This document shows positions 33,503 through 46,519 of a stretch of DNA of 64,000 nucleotides, one piece after another (position 1 is the first letter of the stretch; each line of letters begins with the position of its first letter). The stretch is from positions 1,240,001 to 1,304,000 of the forward strand of contig NC_084890.1 of assembly GCF_958979055.1 (NCBI RefSeq). Direction: 5' to 3'. The stretch is from Alnus glutinosa. Lineage: Eukaryota > Streptophyta > Magnoliopsida > Fagales > Betulaceae. The notes under the pieces are model-generated. The model searched no databases. It had not been told where the DNA came from and saw only the letters and a list, made by a program, of their open reading frames with translations. A program made the position numbers and the translations under genes.

Positions 33503-34409
33503 TCCTCAATGGCTGACAGTCTTAAAAGCTAATTTGGTTAGTATTTTTATCTAACAATTATTCAACAAAGTTAATACGACAGTCCTAACTAATTATTGAT
33601 TTTTTTTTTTTTTAACACTATTATGAGTGTTGTGAGATATCTGTAGCTTTTTTTCTCTTTGAAGGTTGATGTGGCTCGATCCAAGCCTTTGAACGGAATA
33701 GTTGTATTTGATTTTCCTTTTTAATTTATCTTTAATAATAAAGTTCCAAGGTACATTCAAACAAGCTGTGAATTGTATTGTGAAAAAACGCATGCCATTG
33801 AGGAAACAAAGTCCTTCTTAACAAAATTAAATTCAATATTCCTAAAATACAGAAAAATCCCTAGCAAAAGAAATATAATTTTACCATCAATTCTCAACTG
33901 CATGCACGATCAGTTTATTTTCTGTTCTTAAGTCAAAGACATTAACAAACAACCCAAAACACAAAAAAACCGTTTTCAAATTTTTATCACATCAAAACTC
34001 TTTTCTAGGCAAAAACAAAAAACAGCCCCAAAACACATGATTAACAAACATAGATTTTAGGTACAAAGAGCATGACAAAGAAGTTAGAATTAGAAAACTT
34101 TGCTATTGCCAAGTTGCTTTGTCCTGATGCTCTCTATGTTCTTCGATCGATCGGTTGCCCTTTTCAAATATGAAATTATATTTGTTTGATTAATCAAGAA
34201 CTCTGCGATCGTACGTACGTACCTTGTGCAGTAATGGTAGTAGGAGGGGATTTTGATCGTTGGACTGGGATTTGTCAATTCAAGTAAATCCAATTATGTA
34301 CGTATGCATGCCCTCCAAACCCAATTTATAATACTATTAATTAGACACAAACATATCCAACGTTTGAGGATGAACACATTTCTCTCCCCCAATTTTCTAT
34401 TTACTTCTC

Positions 34410-36840
34410 ATCACCTTGGCGGTTAGTGCGCAGCAACAATAGTTAGGTAGAAATCCAGCTAATTATATAACAAAAAATTAACAAAAATAAATCCCTCACG
34501 TATTTGAGTTAATCCTTTCTTGTGGACTACAAAGATGACAGATATAAGGTCATGTCAACTTCCTAATTCTGGCAAAATGATGATGAGAGGCTCATCCACA
34601 ATTAAACAAGATGGTAATGAAGATAAACATGAGGATATATATAATGAAAGATAAACCTTTGAGCCCACAACCACTTCTTATCGTCTTAAACTTTTAAGAT
34701 AAATGATGATGTAATAAAACCAACCAAAAAAAAAACTATAAGAAAAAGATGACACGTCATTATTAGTGCCAATTCCAAAGCAATTGCTATTGAAATTGAT
34801 TTAGTCTCTCTCTCTCTCTATATATATATAATGGTAAATGGTTGTGGTTTATAAGTTAGTTAAGAGAAAGTGTCAATCTTAACCATTGTTATACTTGGAT
34901 GGTCCAACTGTTTACAGATAGTGATTTTACCCGCCTTGAAATTTTTGGACAATTTTTCATAAACCCAATTCCATAAAACCCCAACGATAAACAATTCGGA
35001 GCATCTCAAGTCCATTTCATGGTTCATATTAAATTTTACAAATGTAATGGTATATAACTATGCCACATAAAATCGGGTTGAGCAAGAAAGTAAATGGTAC
35101 TTAATGAAATGATTAATGGAGGGTGTGACTGGCTTGAAAGGGAATAAGAGGACCATTTTACAGTCTAAGACTTTATTTTATTATATTTAATGGTATAAAT
35201 GAGATAGTGTCATTTGGATACTGTTAAATTCAACCAAATAAAACCTTAGCTGTAAAATAGATCTCTTATTCCCTTTCAAGCCTATCACAACCTCTATTAA
35301 TCAATAAGTATCATTTACTTAATTTCTTGCTCAACCCATCGATCCTTGTAGAATATATAAGATTCTCTCTATTCTCCATTTCAAGTGAAATGGAGAAGAG
35401 TTCTTTTATGGTTAATATCAAATTTTACAAATTTAAAGGTATATACATTGTTATGTTATTTAAAATTTTTAAATGACATGGCATTATGTATATCGTTAAA
35501 TGCAATAAAATAAGATCTTGACAAAGATCGAGAAAGGCAAGGGTGATGTTATGAAAGTAGAATTCTACAACAGATATAAGACGTTGGTATGACTCACAAG
35601 TACATATCTTATGAAACTCTTGCAGTTATCTTTGTTGTATCTTATCTTAGAGCAGTCGTAGTTTAATTAAATAATGATAGATATAATTATCTTTTTAAAT
35701 TAGAGTCTTTTAATTATTTATAATACCATGGTGCAAAAGTTATTTAGTAGTAAGTTTTTATTGTTTTTTGTAGGAGTTAATTTATTTCCAAGTTAGAGTA
35801 TGAGTTTATCTCCAAATCTTTTAGTTTGATTCAGTTTAAGTTGTGCATGTAGTTATGTAGTCTCGGGTGATCAATTAATAAAGTGAAAAGCAGAATTAAT
35901 CAGAAACCTTATATTTGAAAATATCTAAGTTTTCTTAAAATCTAAAAGGTCTAGGTTTCTTAAAAATATAAGATTTAAGTTCCCTCAGAACCTATGAAAT
36001 TATCAGGTTGCGTATTCGATAAACCATTCACCTATTAGGTGATTGTTGTTAACATTTTGGCCCCAATACAATAGCTCAATGTAGGTCAATCTAGAGTAGA
36101 CTCCAAATTGAATGTTCATGATTGCTTTACATTTTCACATAGAACAACACCTCCCGCCATTGATGCTCACTAGAGCTCCTCATGAATGATGTTTTTGAAA
36201 ATTGTTTTACTTTTTGTTTTGATTTGAAAATTCTTTTTTATGGAATATAAAGTGGAGAAGCGTTTTTTATTTTTTTTGTGGTGTTAATTTAAGAAATGAA
36301 TTAAACAATAAGAAAAAAAAATACAGATTCAAAAATTAAATCCTTTTAATTAAAGAATGTTATCCAAAATATTGAAAACCGTATACTAGAGTTATTCTAA
36401 AACAAATTAGGAAAATTGACTACATTTGAAATTTGAAATTTAGAAAAATTGTCTAAATTCATTATATAAAGGGATTATTGTTTGAAATATCAAGAATATA
36501 TTTCACAAGGTCAAACCACCAGAATCAATCTAATAATTTTTCGAAATAAATAAATAAATAATTTTGTTCATGTCACACGTGACTGAAGGCTTATTTTAAG
36601 TCATTTTTATTCTTATTTTTTTGTAATATAGAGTTATAGTATTTTTATTTTATTTTTTCCTGTAATAACTTTTCCGACCCAAAAAAAGAAAATAATAACA
36701 ACAGTAATAGTATCTCTCTCTCTCTCTCTCGCTCGGTGTGCTCGCTTCTTATTCTCCTTCAATCCCAAAAGCCCAAAGACTAATTTTCCCAGAAAATAAA
36801 TGTTAAAATCCGTAATTTTTTCAGTAATCATATAATTTCA
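34410..36840. other. Intergenic region between divergent INT and RABA5a genes
   Basis: The first 200 bases hold the presumed INT promoter. The rest is AT-rich, with a fold-back element at 35,075-35,338, a short CT/TA microsatellite at 34,806-34,829 and a CT tract at 36,713-36,731 just upstream of the RABA5a leader. No gene is supported. Confidence 0.5.
35075..35338. mobile_element. Fold-back element with arms of about 120 bases
   Basis: Sequence from GGGTTGAGCAAG (35,075) through GGCTTGAAAGGGAATAAGAG and on to about 35,200 reappears, inverted, from about 35,230 to 35,338 (CTTATTCCCTTTCAAGCC ... CTTGCTCAACCC). The arms show scattered mismatches and a short spacer. Outside it, the phrase AATTTTACAAAT..AAGGTATATA is found on both sides in direct orientation (about 35,032 and 35,417). 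This is a MITE-like hairpin element that could give double-stranded RNA if transcribed. Confidence 0.75.
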
Positions 36841-36958
36841 ATAGCACTTCTCGCTAGATCCTATCTTCAACGGCTACAAATTTCCCTCTGATTTGATCGG
36901 AAATCTGAGAGAAAGAGAGACAGGGATCGGACGGCACTCGATCTCCAGATTCTCTCCG
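36841..36958 (+). other. 5' UTR exon of the RABA5a gene
   Basis: A pyrimidine- and GA-rich leader ends with TCTCCG/GTATGT at 36958/36959, a strong donor. The intron that follows runs about 1.9 kb to just before the coding start at 38944. Long leader introns often raise expression in plants; that role is inferred. The exact acceptor is uncertain. Confidence 0.55.
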
Positions 36959-37660
36959 GTATGTCAATCACAATAAACCCTAATTTCCCAATGCTCAAAT
37001 AAATGTCGATAAAGAAAGTTCATTTGCTCTTTTGATTTTCAATTAGAATTCACGTTTTTAATTTTTAATTTTTTTTATTTTATATAGAAAATGAGTTCAC
37101 TTTGTGATTGATAATGGGATTGTGTAACATTACAGTTTTGATGCTTTTAATTCATTGTTCAAGCTCATCCTAACATACGGGTAGATCTTCATTGCCTATA
37201 GTTTGAGAGCAGCACTTGCTTATGCTCTGTTGTTGAAGCCCAATTGGTCAAAACTGTTAGGGTTTTCTGGGTTTTGCGTCATTGCTTTGGTTTGCCTCTT
37301 TAGGTCTATGGGGGCACGATTTGTTGACCACCTGATTGGGTTAAACATGATAGCTAGGTCACTGCTTACTGATTTGGTTAAATGGTTGAATTGATGATGA
37401 AGCTTCTCAGTTTTCAATTCGATTTGGCATAAATGTTTTCATCACATTCAGCACCTTTCTTTGGCATTGCGCATATTGAACCCCGCTCTTAACTGTTATT
37501 GCAGTATGATGTGCTACTGATACCAACTAGGCCTTTTTTTTTTAGTATTCTCTGAACAGGTTTTCTCCATAGTTGCTCTAGTTGAAGCATTAAATAACTT
37601 GTATCTGGGATGTACTAAATGTCGAGAGAATAAATAACTGGCGTGTCTCAATATGCCAGG

Positions 37661-37985
37661 TCTCCACCTTTAAGCCAATGGGTTTCAACTCAACAATGTT
37701 AGATCAACCACTCACTATTCCATTACACGTGAAACTCCAATATTAAATCTTCAAATAGTTCTTTAGGGAACCTTATGTATACATCCTCTATGAATAAGGT
37801 CTCTCTTCTTTCTAATAAAATCTCTCCACCTTTAAGCCAATGGGTTTTAACTCAACAATGTTAGATCAACCACTCACTATTCCATTACACGTGAAACTCC
37901 GATATTAAATCTTCAAGTAGTTCTTTAGGGGAACCTTTTGTATACATCCTCTATGAATAAGGTCTCTCTTCTTTCTAATAAAATC
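37661..37985. repeat. 162-bp tandem duplication in the RABA5a leader intron
   Basis: Units at 37,661-37,822 and 37,823-37,985 both start TCTCCACCTTTAAGCC and end GTCTCTCTTCTTTCTAATAAAATC, with only a few differences. The unit resembles the end of a longer dispersed repeat, but its source is not visible in the window. Confidence 0.85.
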
Positions 37986-38020
37986 TCTTATTACTTATCC
38001 GAAATAAAAAGGGGAGCTAA

Positions 38021-38040
38021 CCCCCCCCCCCCCCCCCCCC
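38021..38040 (+). repeat. Run of 20 cytosines
   Basis: An uninterrupted C20 lies in the RABA5a leader intron, 35 bases after the 162-bp duplication. On the other strand it is G20. Such runs are rare in AT-rich plant DNA and are prone to length error in assembly. Confidence 0.9.
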
Positions 38041-38943
38041 TAATCATGCAAGAATACCTCCTCTTCATACAATGTTTTTGGCACAGATGATCTAACCCAC
38101 TATCATTGTTTCCGTGGTTGAGCTTAGAAGCAGCAACATGGAGCTGAGCAAGGAGACCTATAGTTTTTCCTGTTTAAGAGGCTAAAGTGCCCTTTTTTCT
38201 TACAGCAAGCAGCCATAACGGTTTTACATACGTACTTTATGCTCTTTGAATTTTTCTTTTTCTTTCTTTGAAAAAACAGTTATCATTACTTTGCTTGAAC
38301 ACATTGAGCTTCTGGCTGTCTTCTTTTTTGGTTTTGAAAAGACAATCATCATTACTTTGCTTAAACACATTGATCTTCTGTCTGTCAGTCCACATGATCA
38401 CTGCACACCTTGAATTGATAATAAAATATACTCTACATGAGGCACAACCTCAATTTCCTAGCTCATGAAATGAGCAACAATGATATTAGTTACTTTCATT
38501 ATAAGTCTTGTAGATTCTGATGCTTTCTTGACTCTATAGGAACTTTAAAGCTGTTCACTTTTCTTGGAGGGGCATATTGAAATTTGACCTTAAAAAGCTC
38601 CAGATGGAAGTGGCTAGAAGCTGAGGGTGGATCAGAAGTTACAAAAAATTTCAGACCCCACCCAATGTGAGCTCCAGAAGATAGGTATTTTCTCAGATTC
38701 TGTTTTATGGTGCATTAAAGCCAATAATTAGCTGCAGCTTTTGTGTTTTATATTCCTGCCTTCCTTCCCAGTTTTTTCTTTTCTTTTCTTCTTTTATTCT
38801 CTTAATCCATTTCCTCGTTGTGATGAATAGGGGGAGGTCTTATATTTATTAGGCAATATTGTTGTCCCTGAAAAGACCCAAAACCCAGAAAGCTACTCGT
38901 ATAAATATGGCTTTATAAAGTGACAATCTTTCAAGGTTGGAAG

Positions 38944-39291
38944 ATGGCCTTTTATTCCGAAGAAGAAAAATCTGAGGATTACCTCTTCAAGATCGTTTTA
39001 ATTGGTGATTCAGCTGTTGGAAAATCGAATTTGCTTGCAAGATTTGCTAGAGATGAGTTCTACTCTAATTCAAAGTCAACAATAGGAGTGGAGTTCCAAA
39101 CCCAAAAGATGGATATCAATGGAAAGGAAATCAAGGCTCAGATCTGGGACACAGCAGGTCAAGAACGATTCAGGGCTGTTACATCTGCATATTATAGAGG
39201 TGCTGTTGGAGCTCTTCTTGTGTACGACATCAGCAGACGCCAGACATTTGATAACATTGGCAGATGGCTTAATGAACTTCAAAGTAAGAGC

Positions 39292-39322
<31 letters not shown>

Positions 39323-40346
39323 GAACTTTACTGTTGTACTTAAATGATGTTGCTGACCTTAAAGGGGACTACAGTTAGGATTCCTACTTGCCATCATATA
39401 ATTTAATGTCGACCATTCAGTATATTAAATGTTTAAATTAAATAAAGGAGGGTAATCGTTGTGGTGCTTTCTGCTGAAATGTTTTTGTTACTAATTTTGG
39501 TAGATATTTATATGAATCCTTGTTGGAAGGTTACATTTACAACACATTGGAAATTTTCTGTTAATGAATAGTTTCTTTATGATTTATATTTGGTTGTCCA
39601 TTTCGATGATTATATTTTTATTTTCTGGTGCATTTATATGGACCAACTCTTTATTGAACCATTTTATATGGAAGTAATTGTTACATGTCTTTGAATGGCT
39701 GTTGTAGTGATATTCTCGATGCCTAATGAAGCTGTTTTAGATCACAATCCTGGATGTTCAAATGCTGTGAACCTTCATTCTATTATTTTTATTTTCTCCT
39801 TTCCTATGATGTCTGTTTGCACCTCATAGCCTATCAGTTTCAGAATAGATAAGAGGTCGATGGGCTGTCATGTTGATTCATTTCCCTTGCAGTTTTCCTG
39901 TCGATGCATTGATTTTTTGTTTTTCACTCTGGTGGGCCATAACAGATTAACTTACATTTATCATTTTTAAATTTGGTAAACTGAGGAATGGGTGGTTCTA
40001 CTGAACAGCGCACTCCGACATGAATGTCGTTACGATACTTGTTGGCAATAAGTCTGATCTCAAGGATGCGAGGGAGGTATCCACTGCTGACGGCAAGTCC
40101 TTGGCAGAAGCACGGGGTTTGTTTTTTATGGAAACATCTGCTCTTGATTCCTCCAATGTAGCTGCAGCTTTTCAGACAGTTGTGACAGAGATCTACCATA
40201 TATTAAGCCGAAAAGTGATGATATCTCAAGAGCTCAAGAAACAAGATCCTACCTGGATGGGAAATGGAAAAACTGTGGTGGTTTTGCAGGGAGGGAACCA
40301 AGAAGCAGATGTAGAGCCTAGAAAAGGTTGGTGTTGCTCATCTTAA
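38944..40346 (+). CDS. RABA5A: Rab-type small GTPase, RABA5a-like
   Basis: Two coding exons, 38944-39283 and 40009-40346 (678 nt, 225 residues). RabA GTPases act in post-Golgi and recycling endosome traffic. Visible motifs in order: P-loop GDSAVGKS, effector [27 protein letters not shown], and C-terminal CCSS for double geranylgeranylation. The sequence is nearly the same as remembered Arabidopsis RABA5a (At5g47520) through the GTPase fold, starting [16 protein letters not shown]. The start ATG at 38944 is chosen because the family starts there, although the frame is open further up. The C-terminal variable region (residues about 190-220) is divergent, as usual. The single intron interrupts codon 114, a normal position in RabA genes. 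Confidence 0.95.
39292..39320 (+). repeat. CT microsatellite just inside the RABA5a intron
   Basis: About fourteen CT units begin eight bases after the 5' splice site GTAAGAGC at 39284. Length change here would not alter the coding frame unless the intron is retained. Confidence 0.85.
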
Positions 40347-42118
40347 GAGCTACACGTGTTTCCTCCAACCATATCTGATCTTTTTGCTGCTCTCCCAAGC
40401 CCTAAATTTGCTAGTCCATCTCCTCACTTTTCTTCCTCATGTGATCAATTTTTTTGATTTTATTTAAAATGTCGATTTAAATATCACTTGTTCTGGGTCA
40501 ATGATGGTTGAATAGAAATCATTGGCCAGAAATTGGAGTAGAGTAAGTGACTTGTAATGGGATTAAGAAAATTATATTTTACAATGTTCAAATTTCATAT
40601 CTAGTCGGTAGTCATTATGTTTTTTATTTCACCTCGACTCCTACGCATTCTTTTTTCTCTTTTCGTTGGGAAGTAGGTTTGGAACTTCTTTATTAGTTGT
40701 CAGTTGTTGAGGCAATAGAGCCACATGCGTGCATTTCACATCACATCCATCAAAGGGTGGGCAGAAAAACACTGGGAAAAAATTACCAAAATTTGGCTCT
40801 GTTAATATGTTTTGGAGTGTTTTTTTTTTCTTTTTTTTCTTTTTTTTTACAATCAAATCTTTGTTCGATATGGATGAGGGATAATTTTGACCCAATTCTC
40901 AAAATATTGATTTTCCCCACCCAGATAATCTTGACCCAGCAAATTGTATGGGTCGCGTAGCACAGTTATTTTAAACTACTAATATACTACTAATAAAAAT
41001 TGACGAGGAAAGTCGCCCCTCATCACATGACATATTAAACGAAACGAAAGCTATGTGACATTAATTAAATGGTCTGACTTGACGTATTGAGAGAAACCTA
41101 TTTGAAACCAGAAGAAACTTAAGGATCTATTTGTCGGAATTAAAAACCTAAGAACTAAATTTAATATTTTTTTCTTCCTAATAATAATGCACAAAACAAT
41201 CTTTTGGTTTTTCTATTGGAGTTTAACAAAAAGAAACGGAAAAAAATTACAAAAAGATTGAAGCAGCCGGTTAGAAAATGTAACCCTTATTATTATGTAG
41301 GAGACTAATTCGGAAGACAAGGGAAGGGAAGCGACACTTGGTGGTCATTTAAAACTGCTCCATTCGAAGTCAGCTGGTGAAACTGAATTTGATTTGGAAT
41401 TGCAAGTTGCAACCATCCAATGTTCCAATCCAAACAAACATGGCGACAAAAAATACCTGCTCCACCAGCCAGCTAACGCACGATTAATGATGACGACAAC
41501 GAAAGAAGAAAATATTGAAAATCTGTGGTGGGGTCGACGTCCTTCGTCGGCGTTGCTGGATTACATGCAAATAGGGAAAGATGGTGATAGTAGCACACAT
41601 CTGATGACCTACTTTACACCAAGGGAGGAGCAGGCAAAGGGACCTACCCAAATTTCTCTTTCCACCGCCTACACATCCTTTTCACAATTTAATAGATGCC
41701 ACAAAATATGGAAAATAATCGTGTACATAATTCTTGTTATGTTGGCTACATAAAAACCAGAGGATCACATTAAAACCTTTTCACAAGTTCACAACATTTG
41801 GGGTCTCACCCAAACAAAACATAAGGAGAATTAACCCAAATCTCATCACCACCCCAAAACCCAAAAAGCAAACATGTATTCCACCTCTAGAAAACATAGT
41901 CAATGAAATGGAATAATGAAAATCCAAAAACCTAGTAAAGCTCATACACATCTAAAGGTCAGACTCTTACTCCCTACCCTCCCTAATCTCCTTCCTTCTA
42001 CAAATAATCTCACAAATTTCTCAACCACTCTGTACAAAACCATCAAAAAACCAAAACATATTTACACACCAACAGCTAACATCTTACTGTAATTAGAGTA
42101 AAATGACCTTCTTCTTGT
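40347..42118. other. Convergent intergenic region between RABA5a and the ARM gene
   Basis: Contains the RABA5a 3' UTR at the left and the ARM gene 3' UTR at the right. The middle is AT-rich. An open frame at 41,394-41,753 starts with TTG and shows no family resemblance; it is not called. Confidence 0.45.
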
Positions 42119-43923
42119 CTAAGGACTTGAAGAGGCTGCTGCCTCTTGCCTGGGTTCTCTCAAATACCCAAGAAGCGTTTCAGCCTGCAAATGCAAAACA
42201 AATCATGTATCATTAGAATTGAAGCCAATCATAACACATGCACAAGATCATAATCACTGAAAACACTGATTTTTATTATATGTAGTTAAAAATCATGCAC
42301 AGTGAAAGCAAAATGCATAAAAAGGCAAAACTTGAAGATTCAAGTTTATTAAGAAAAGTTACCACATCAACAGTTTGAATGAAGATCAGGACCCATTAGC
42401 TCGTAGGTTTTGGGATTTAAGTTAAGGAATATGGAACTAACCACTCACCTTGTGCTTAGCTCTAACACTAACGCACCCCGTCTGTGAGAGCGCCACCAGC
42501 GGAGGAATCGCCCCCTCCCTCACCAGCAACCCTCGGTTCCTGACGCTGTCTGCACACAGCTGCAACAGCGTCAGCACGGCAAACTCCTTCCCTTTGACCG
42601 ACCCATCCTCGATAGCCTCCACCAGCACCGCAATCCCACCCTCCTCCACAATGGCCTCCCTCCCCTCCTCAATCGCCGCCAGGCTACTCAGCACCACCAT
42701 CGCCTTCTCCGCCATCCCATTCCCCTGCTCTGCCACCAGCTCCATCAGCGGCTTCACGGCCCCGGCGCTCAAAGCCCTCTCCTTGTTCGGCCTTATCGTG
42801 CAGAGCTTATACAACGTCGTTAAAGCGTCCTTCTTCCCCCTACTCGAACCATTCAGCACCAACGACACCAGCGGCGGGATTGCCCCGCAGGCCCCGATGG
42901 AGCTTTTGTTCTCCTGTTGCAATAATAATTCAACATCAAATCAAATTCATCTTTAATCTCATAAGCTTACGTTTTTAAGTTCTCTGCTTCCAGAGAACAG
43001 TGGTTCTGAGTTCGAATTCTATCTCTAATTTGCCTCTCAATCAAATTTATGATGTTAGTTACCTCCAGCAGAGCCAGGCTGAGCAACGCGCACGCGGCGT
43101 TCTGCTTGGAGATCTCGGTGCCGGTCTTGAGCACGTACACTAAGGACTTGATCGCACCGGCGTTTGTGATCAAGGCCTTGTTGCCGTCGTGAAGAGAGAG
43201 GTTAAGCAAGGCCGTGACGGCGTGTTCTTGCGTCAATGGATCGCTACTGCACCGGAGAAGCGGAATCAAAGCAGGGACCGCACCGGACTCGCCGATCAGA
43301 GCCCGGTTATCGGCACGGTTCTTCGCCAAAAGCCTCAGCTTGGCCGCCGCCGACCGCTTCACGGCTATAGAAGGCGATTGGAGCCCGTCCACGCAGATCT
43401 TCACCGTAGGCTGGAGATCCTCCGGCGAAATGCTCTCGATTATCTCCGTCGAGAAGGTCTCCCTCTGTAGAAACCCCGAACACGGCTCGGCCGCCTCCGC
43501 CACGCCAGCATCCTCGCCGTTGTTGTCCAACAACGTCGCGGGCAAGGTCGCTAGCCTCTGTAGCTCCCCGGAGATGTCGCTGCTGTAAACTGAGAGGTCG
43601 CTGAAGGCCTGGGAAAGATCCAGAAACTCCTTCATCTCCTCCATCTCAGACGAAGACGTGGACTTCAGCGACTTGCCGTTCCGCATTGCAAGCTCGCTCA
43701 GCCGCATGTCGATGCCCGAATCGGTCAGGTTCTCGGATGCACATCCCGATCTCTCGACGACAAATGAGCAGCAACTGCTCTCGTCGTCGTTTCTTTGGTA
43801 CGCGTTGGACCGTATCGTGCGCATCGACCGGCCCATGCTGTGTCGGTGAACTTTCGGCGAATACAAGTTTCGGGCTAGAGGGAAACGGTTGGAGCTCGAA
43901 TGGGAGTCTTCTATAGAAACCAT
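42119..43923 (-). CDS. Armadillo-repeat protein, At4g16490-like
   Basis: Three exons on the minus strand: 43923-43063, 42913-42449, 42184-42119 (1,392 nt, 463 residues). The first 150 residues are Ser-rich and probably disordered, with RSMRTIRSN near the start. Then [18 protein letters not shown] begins about seven armadillo repeats ([75 protein letters not shown]). It ends [18 protein letters not shown]. No U-box is present, so it is not itself an E3 ligase of the PUB class, though its repeats resemble theirs. ARM domains bind partner proteins; the partner is unknown. Exon 1 and 2 are unusually GC-rich for the window. It agrees closely with remembered At4g16490 (472 aa). Confidence 0.93.
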
Positions 43924-45485
43924 TGTCGTTTCGGTATGAATCAGAGAACGAGCCTCACTGTTTTAGTCTGAAGAATTTGGTAAAGAAGATTTCACCATTG
44001 AGAGGGACAAGAGAGGTTAGGGAAGAAGATGAGGGAATTGATTTTTAAGGCTGGTTTTGCAGTGGGTAGTGGCTTTGGTATCCGGGCGAAGCTAGAACCA
44101 CAGCTTGGTGAGCTGGTAATGGTCACAGTTCAGGTCATATCAATTATCAGGGGGGGCTTATCTGACAGTGATCAGATGTGGGACCGTCGGCGAGGAGATG
44201 AAGCGACGTCGTCGGTTCCAGAACTTTTTTTTTTTTTTACTTTCTCTAATCTCTACTTTGGTTAGAAAAGATTCTTGACTTGGGATTACGACAAGAGTCC
44301 ACTTACAAACTTGGATGCCAGCCCCTTCACTTCACTTGTCCGTACGATCTACATCGGACGGTGGTGAAAGCAACTCCACAACCGAGCCCACTCGTCCCTG
44401 GCTGATGGAGACGCTAATTATCATTCACGCGACAAAAGTCTATTGGGCAATTTCAAACGAGGTGAATTTCAAAACCAATGTGCTCACCTAACGTCGGTGT
44501 GTTTGGTTGATGCTATCTTCTTTTTTACTCCTAATTTTTTTACCGCATAAAAATAAATTTGTGACTGAATTATAATAAAAACCGACTTTATTTGTTAAGA
44601 TTTTTTTTTTTTTTTTTCCCTAAAAAAAAAATCATTGAATTATTTCTTCTCTTCAGATGTCGCTTTGTAAAACCAAGAGGCGAAAGGTAAGTTTTTCCAA
44701 TCTTTTTAAGAAATTGGAAGATTGAGGTTTCAATCTATTGGTTAATATTATGATTAATTAAGATGATATTATGGATTTATTTTCTTCTGTGATGCAACGT
44801 GCTGAGTTGTTTAGCACCCAAAAACTGCAGTGACTTAATTAATATATAAATGGAAAAGATTGTGTTTGTCCCCATTTAGCAGATTTTGGAGAGCGGTAGG
44901 TATACATCCGTCACGAATGTCCAATCTCTAAAGATACATTTAGGTGTCATTGGTGCAACGCTTATTACATACACTGTTTCTTTTCTTTTCTTTTCTTTTT
45001 TTAATGTTAAAACGGAGGTGCTTTTTTTACGTAACTATGAGCATTATGTTTTTTTTTTTTTTTTTAAATAACACATAAATTGAAGTAATTTAATAAAAGA
45101 GTTTGTGGAGTTTACCTACTTCAAGTCTCCAACTCCAGCCACTCAGGTCTTACATTATAAATTGTTCGGGATAGATGAATCTTATAACTCCCTCGTTATT
45201 TAGGTAACTAAATAATAGGAATTCTCATCCATTTGGACATGCTTGTTTTATAACTTTCTCTATTATAGCGTTTACGTTAAGCTCAACAAATTTTGATTTT
45301 TTTTTTTTATTATTTTAGCTATTCATTTTTACAAAATACTTACATTCAATTAAAAAATTAATTAAATAGTTAAATTTATTATTATTTTTTTATCAACTTA
45401 AACTTTTTAAAATAATATGATGTCGTAAAAAAAAAATCATAATTCAATCTTTATCTCGGTCATTTAAAATAATATATATATTTTA
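43924..45485. other. Promoter side of the ARM gene and AT-rich spacer
   Basis: The ARM promoter and leader probably occupy 43,924-44,300. Beyond that are T runs and AT-rich sequence with no supported gene. Confidence 0.45.
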
Positions 45486-45489
45486 AATA

Positions 45490-46510
45490 CAACAGAAAAC
45501 CACCACAAGCTAAGGCATCAAAAAGGAAGAAAGGGATTCCTTTCCATAACAGGTAGGAAAGGATCCAAAACGATAAAAATAATTGGGAATGCAGCTAGAT
45601 ATGAACCTAGTTGCGGCCTTTGCCACATGATGGGCACAGAAGTTTGCACTTCGGTTAACATGACTAGCTGACCAGCTAGTTGTTGATGGCGTATCGGAGA
45701 AAATATGAGATATAACAGAGTAAATTCTCTAGTCTTGTTTGAGATTAGGATTCTGAAGAGATAGCGTGACAATAAAGGAGTCACCTTTCAAAATGAAATG
45801 CTGAAGCTCCAAAGATATAGCCAAACGACAAGCTAGAAGAGCTGCTGTGGTTTCGCAAAAAACTGGAGAACAGGGAGGGCTGATAAGAGTAAAACAGCCA
45901 ATAATGATTCCTCGAAAATCCCTACAAACAGCAGCTTGAGCAAAAAAATCCTAACGAATCGCTGTATCATAATTTACTTTATAATAAGGAGGAGAAGGCC
46001 TTGCCCATACCGCAATCTTTGGCGCAAGCTTATTGGTCCAAGCAGAATGATGATGCTCAACTATCTGGTTGAGAGTTAAGGATATGACAAGAGCATTTGG
46101 TACTATATTCTCGTGAAGCACTTTATTCCTTGCCAACCAAATTTGATCACAAGCTGCAATGACAAAAATTTGAAATAGGTATTGGCCAGATATTGGAATT
46201 CCAATTTTCTCTGAATGCAAAAGAAAATCCAACCAAGACTCCATAGAAGAAACTCTTAAAGCAAGAATATCCGATAGCTAAAAAGAGTTCCTCTAAACCA
46301 CCTGAGCTATAGGGCATGAGAAAAATAAATGAATAATAGAGTTGGTAAAAAATAGCAAAGAGAACAAGATGTATTAAGAATTATGAATAGAAGAAGAGTT
46401 GCGAATCTTTGTTGGGATTATGTCCCAAATCATTTTCGAGAAGAATAACCGCAAACGATGATGCAAAATTCAGCTTCCAAAAAGACTTTTCCACCTTGAA
46501 GCAATTTAAT
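45490..46510 (-). mobile_element. LINE remnant: end of reverse transcriptase region and RNase H
   Basis: Minus-strand translation shows a zinc-knuckle-type RVT tail (around 46,500-46,250), then WLDFLLHSEK ... CDQIWLARNKVLHENIVP, the RNase H start PPYYKVNYDTA near 45,960, and the RNase H end ASHVNRSANFCAHHVAKAATR near 45,610-45,670. The frame is broken several times. Neither a poly-A tail nor flanking duplications remain, so it is older than the copies at 4.8 and 20.1 kb. It belongs to the plant L1-type LINEs with a C-terminal RNase H. Confidence 0.85.
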
Positions 46511-46519
46511 TAGTATTAT

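Noticed and set aside
41394-41753. Open frame of 119 residues between RABA5a and the ARM gene
   Set aside because: Begins with TTG, has no recognisable domain and lies in AT-rich spacer.
42450-43588. Long plus-strand frames opposite the ARM gene
   Set aside because: GC-rich antisense shadows of the armadillo exons.
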